Positions 63,749 through 64,000 of a stretch of DNA of 64,000 nucleotides are shown in pieces. The notes beneath the pieces were generated by a model, which saw only the letters and a program-made list of their open reading frames with translations, did not search any database and was not told the DNA's origin. Numbering within the stretch: position 1 is the stretch's first letter; every line of letters starts with the position of its first letter. The position numbers and the translations under genes were made by a program. Source of the stretch: Pseudomonas marginalis (GTDB taxonomy: Bacteria; Pseudomonadota; Gammaproteobacteria; Pseudomonadales; Pseudomonadaceae); NCBI RefSeq assembly GCF_024169655.1, contig NZ_JALJWV010000001.1, positions 5,686,001 to 5,750,000 on the forward strand, read 5' to 3'.

Positions 63749-64000
63749 TTATTCGCCCCACACGTCCTTCAAGACGTTGACCCAGTTCTCGCCCATGATC
63801 TTGCGCACCACGCGTTCGCTGTGGCCGCGCTTGAGCAGGGTCTCGGTGAGGTTGGGAAACTCGCCCACGGTGCGGATGCCCAGGGGGTTGATGATCTTGC
63901 CGAAGCTGGTCAGGCGGCGGGCGTAGCCCTTGTCATGGGTCAGCATCTCGAAGAAATCCTGGCCATGGCCCTGGGTGAAATCGGTGCCGATGCCGATGGC
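63749..64000 (-). CDS. Membrane dipeptidase-like (peptidase M19) protein, C-terminal part, cut by window
   Basis: 83 residues are visible: the frame is open to the right edge and ends with KIMGENWVNVLKDVWGE, the typical M19 C-terminus (xIxGxNWxxVxxxVW). VGIGTDFTQGHG-like sequence (IGIGTDFTQGHGQDFF) at the edge fits the late metal-site region. In Pseudomonas a dipeptidase gene heads the dgcA cluster. The rest lies outside the window. Confidence 0.85.
   Translation of the reverse strand, partial: AIGIGTDFTQGHGQDFFEMLTHDKGYARRLTSFGKIINPLGIRTVGEFPNLTETLLKRGHSERVVRKIMGENWVNVLKDVWGE

Overview
The window is chromosomal DNA from a fluorescent pseudomonad, most likely the Pseudomonas fluorescens group. 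The evidence is high GC, ATGA-type gene overlaps, many paired REP palindromes of the GGGGGC-AAGC-CCCCTCCCAC type, and a gene set typical of the genus (glcB, creBCD, fdhA, soxBDAG, gbcAB, dgcAB). No tRNA, rRNA, CRISPR array, insertion sequence or prophage was seen.

Layout. 1-8.7 kb holds housekeeping and metabolic genes: a partial comF-like gene, a ModE-type regulator, a Tat-exported PhoX-family protein, srkA, rarD, a gcvR-like double-ACT protein and glcB (malate synthase G). 8.8-12.1 kb holds a single-domain response regulator, then a cNMP-binding/CBS/DUF294 protein coupled to a DEDDh exonuclease. 12.2-17.7 kb is an iron-uptake cell-surface signalling unit: Fur box, FecI sigma, FecR, TonB receptor with STN domain, PepSY membrane protein and a small membrane protein. 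17.8-23.7 kb holds a glutathione transferase, a retropepsin-like protease with creBCD, and an acyltransferase. 23.8-26.6 kb is a loose group of small secreted or membrane proteins (two DUF3757 paralogues, DUF2780, an anti-sigma-like fragment) with AT-rich patches.

26.6-35.7 kb (fdhA, purU, soxG-A-D-B, glyA, all minus strand) turns sarcosine into glycine and serine and disposes of formyl-THF and formaldehyde. 35.9-37.8 kb has a TraX-like membrane protein and a threonine aldolase. 37.8-42.2 kb is a candidate catabolic module: a DavB/IaaM-type flavin amino-acid monooxygenase, divergent from an NCS1 permease and a nitrilase-family amidohydrolase. 42.2-44.9 kb is the divergent gbcB/gbcA glycine betaine demethylase. 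57-64 kb (two ETF subunits, dgcB, dgcA, a DUF5943 protein, a partial M19 dipeptidase) performs the dimethylglycine step. The window therefore holds the whole route glycine betaine to dimethylglycine to sarcosine to glycine to serine.

Between gbcA and the ETF genes lies an 11-12 kb accessory island. It begins with a non-coding repeat region carrying four identical DnaA-box sequences (TTATCCACAG) in one orientation plus AT-rich motifs. A compact, non-canonical type II secretion or type IV-pilus-like system follows (three small pseudopilins, an AA10 lytic polysaccharide monooxygenase, gspG, a lytic transglycosylase, gspF, gspE, four small assembly-platform genes, gspD). The LPMO is the obvious candidate cargo. 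The DnaA-box array, its smaller relative near 5.4 kb, the secretion island and the monooxygenase/NCS1/nitrilase module are the most unusual parts.
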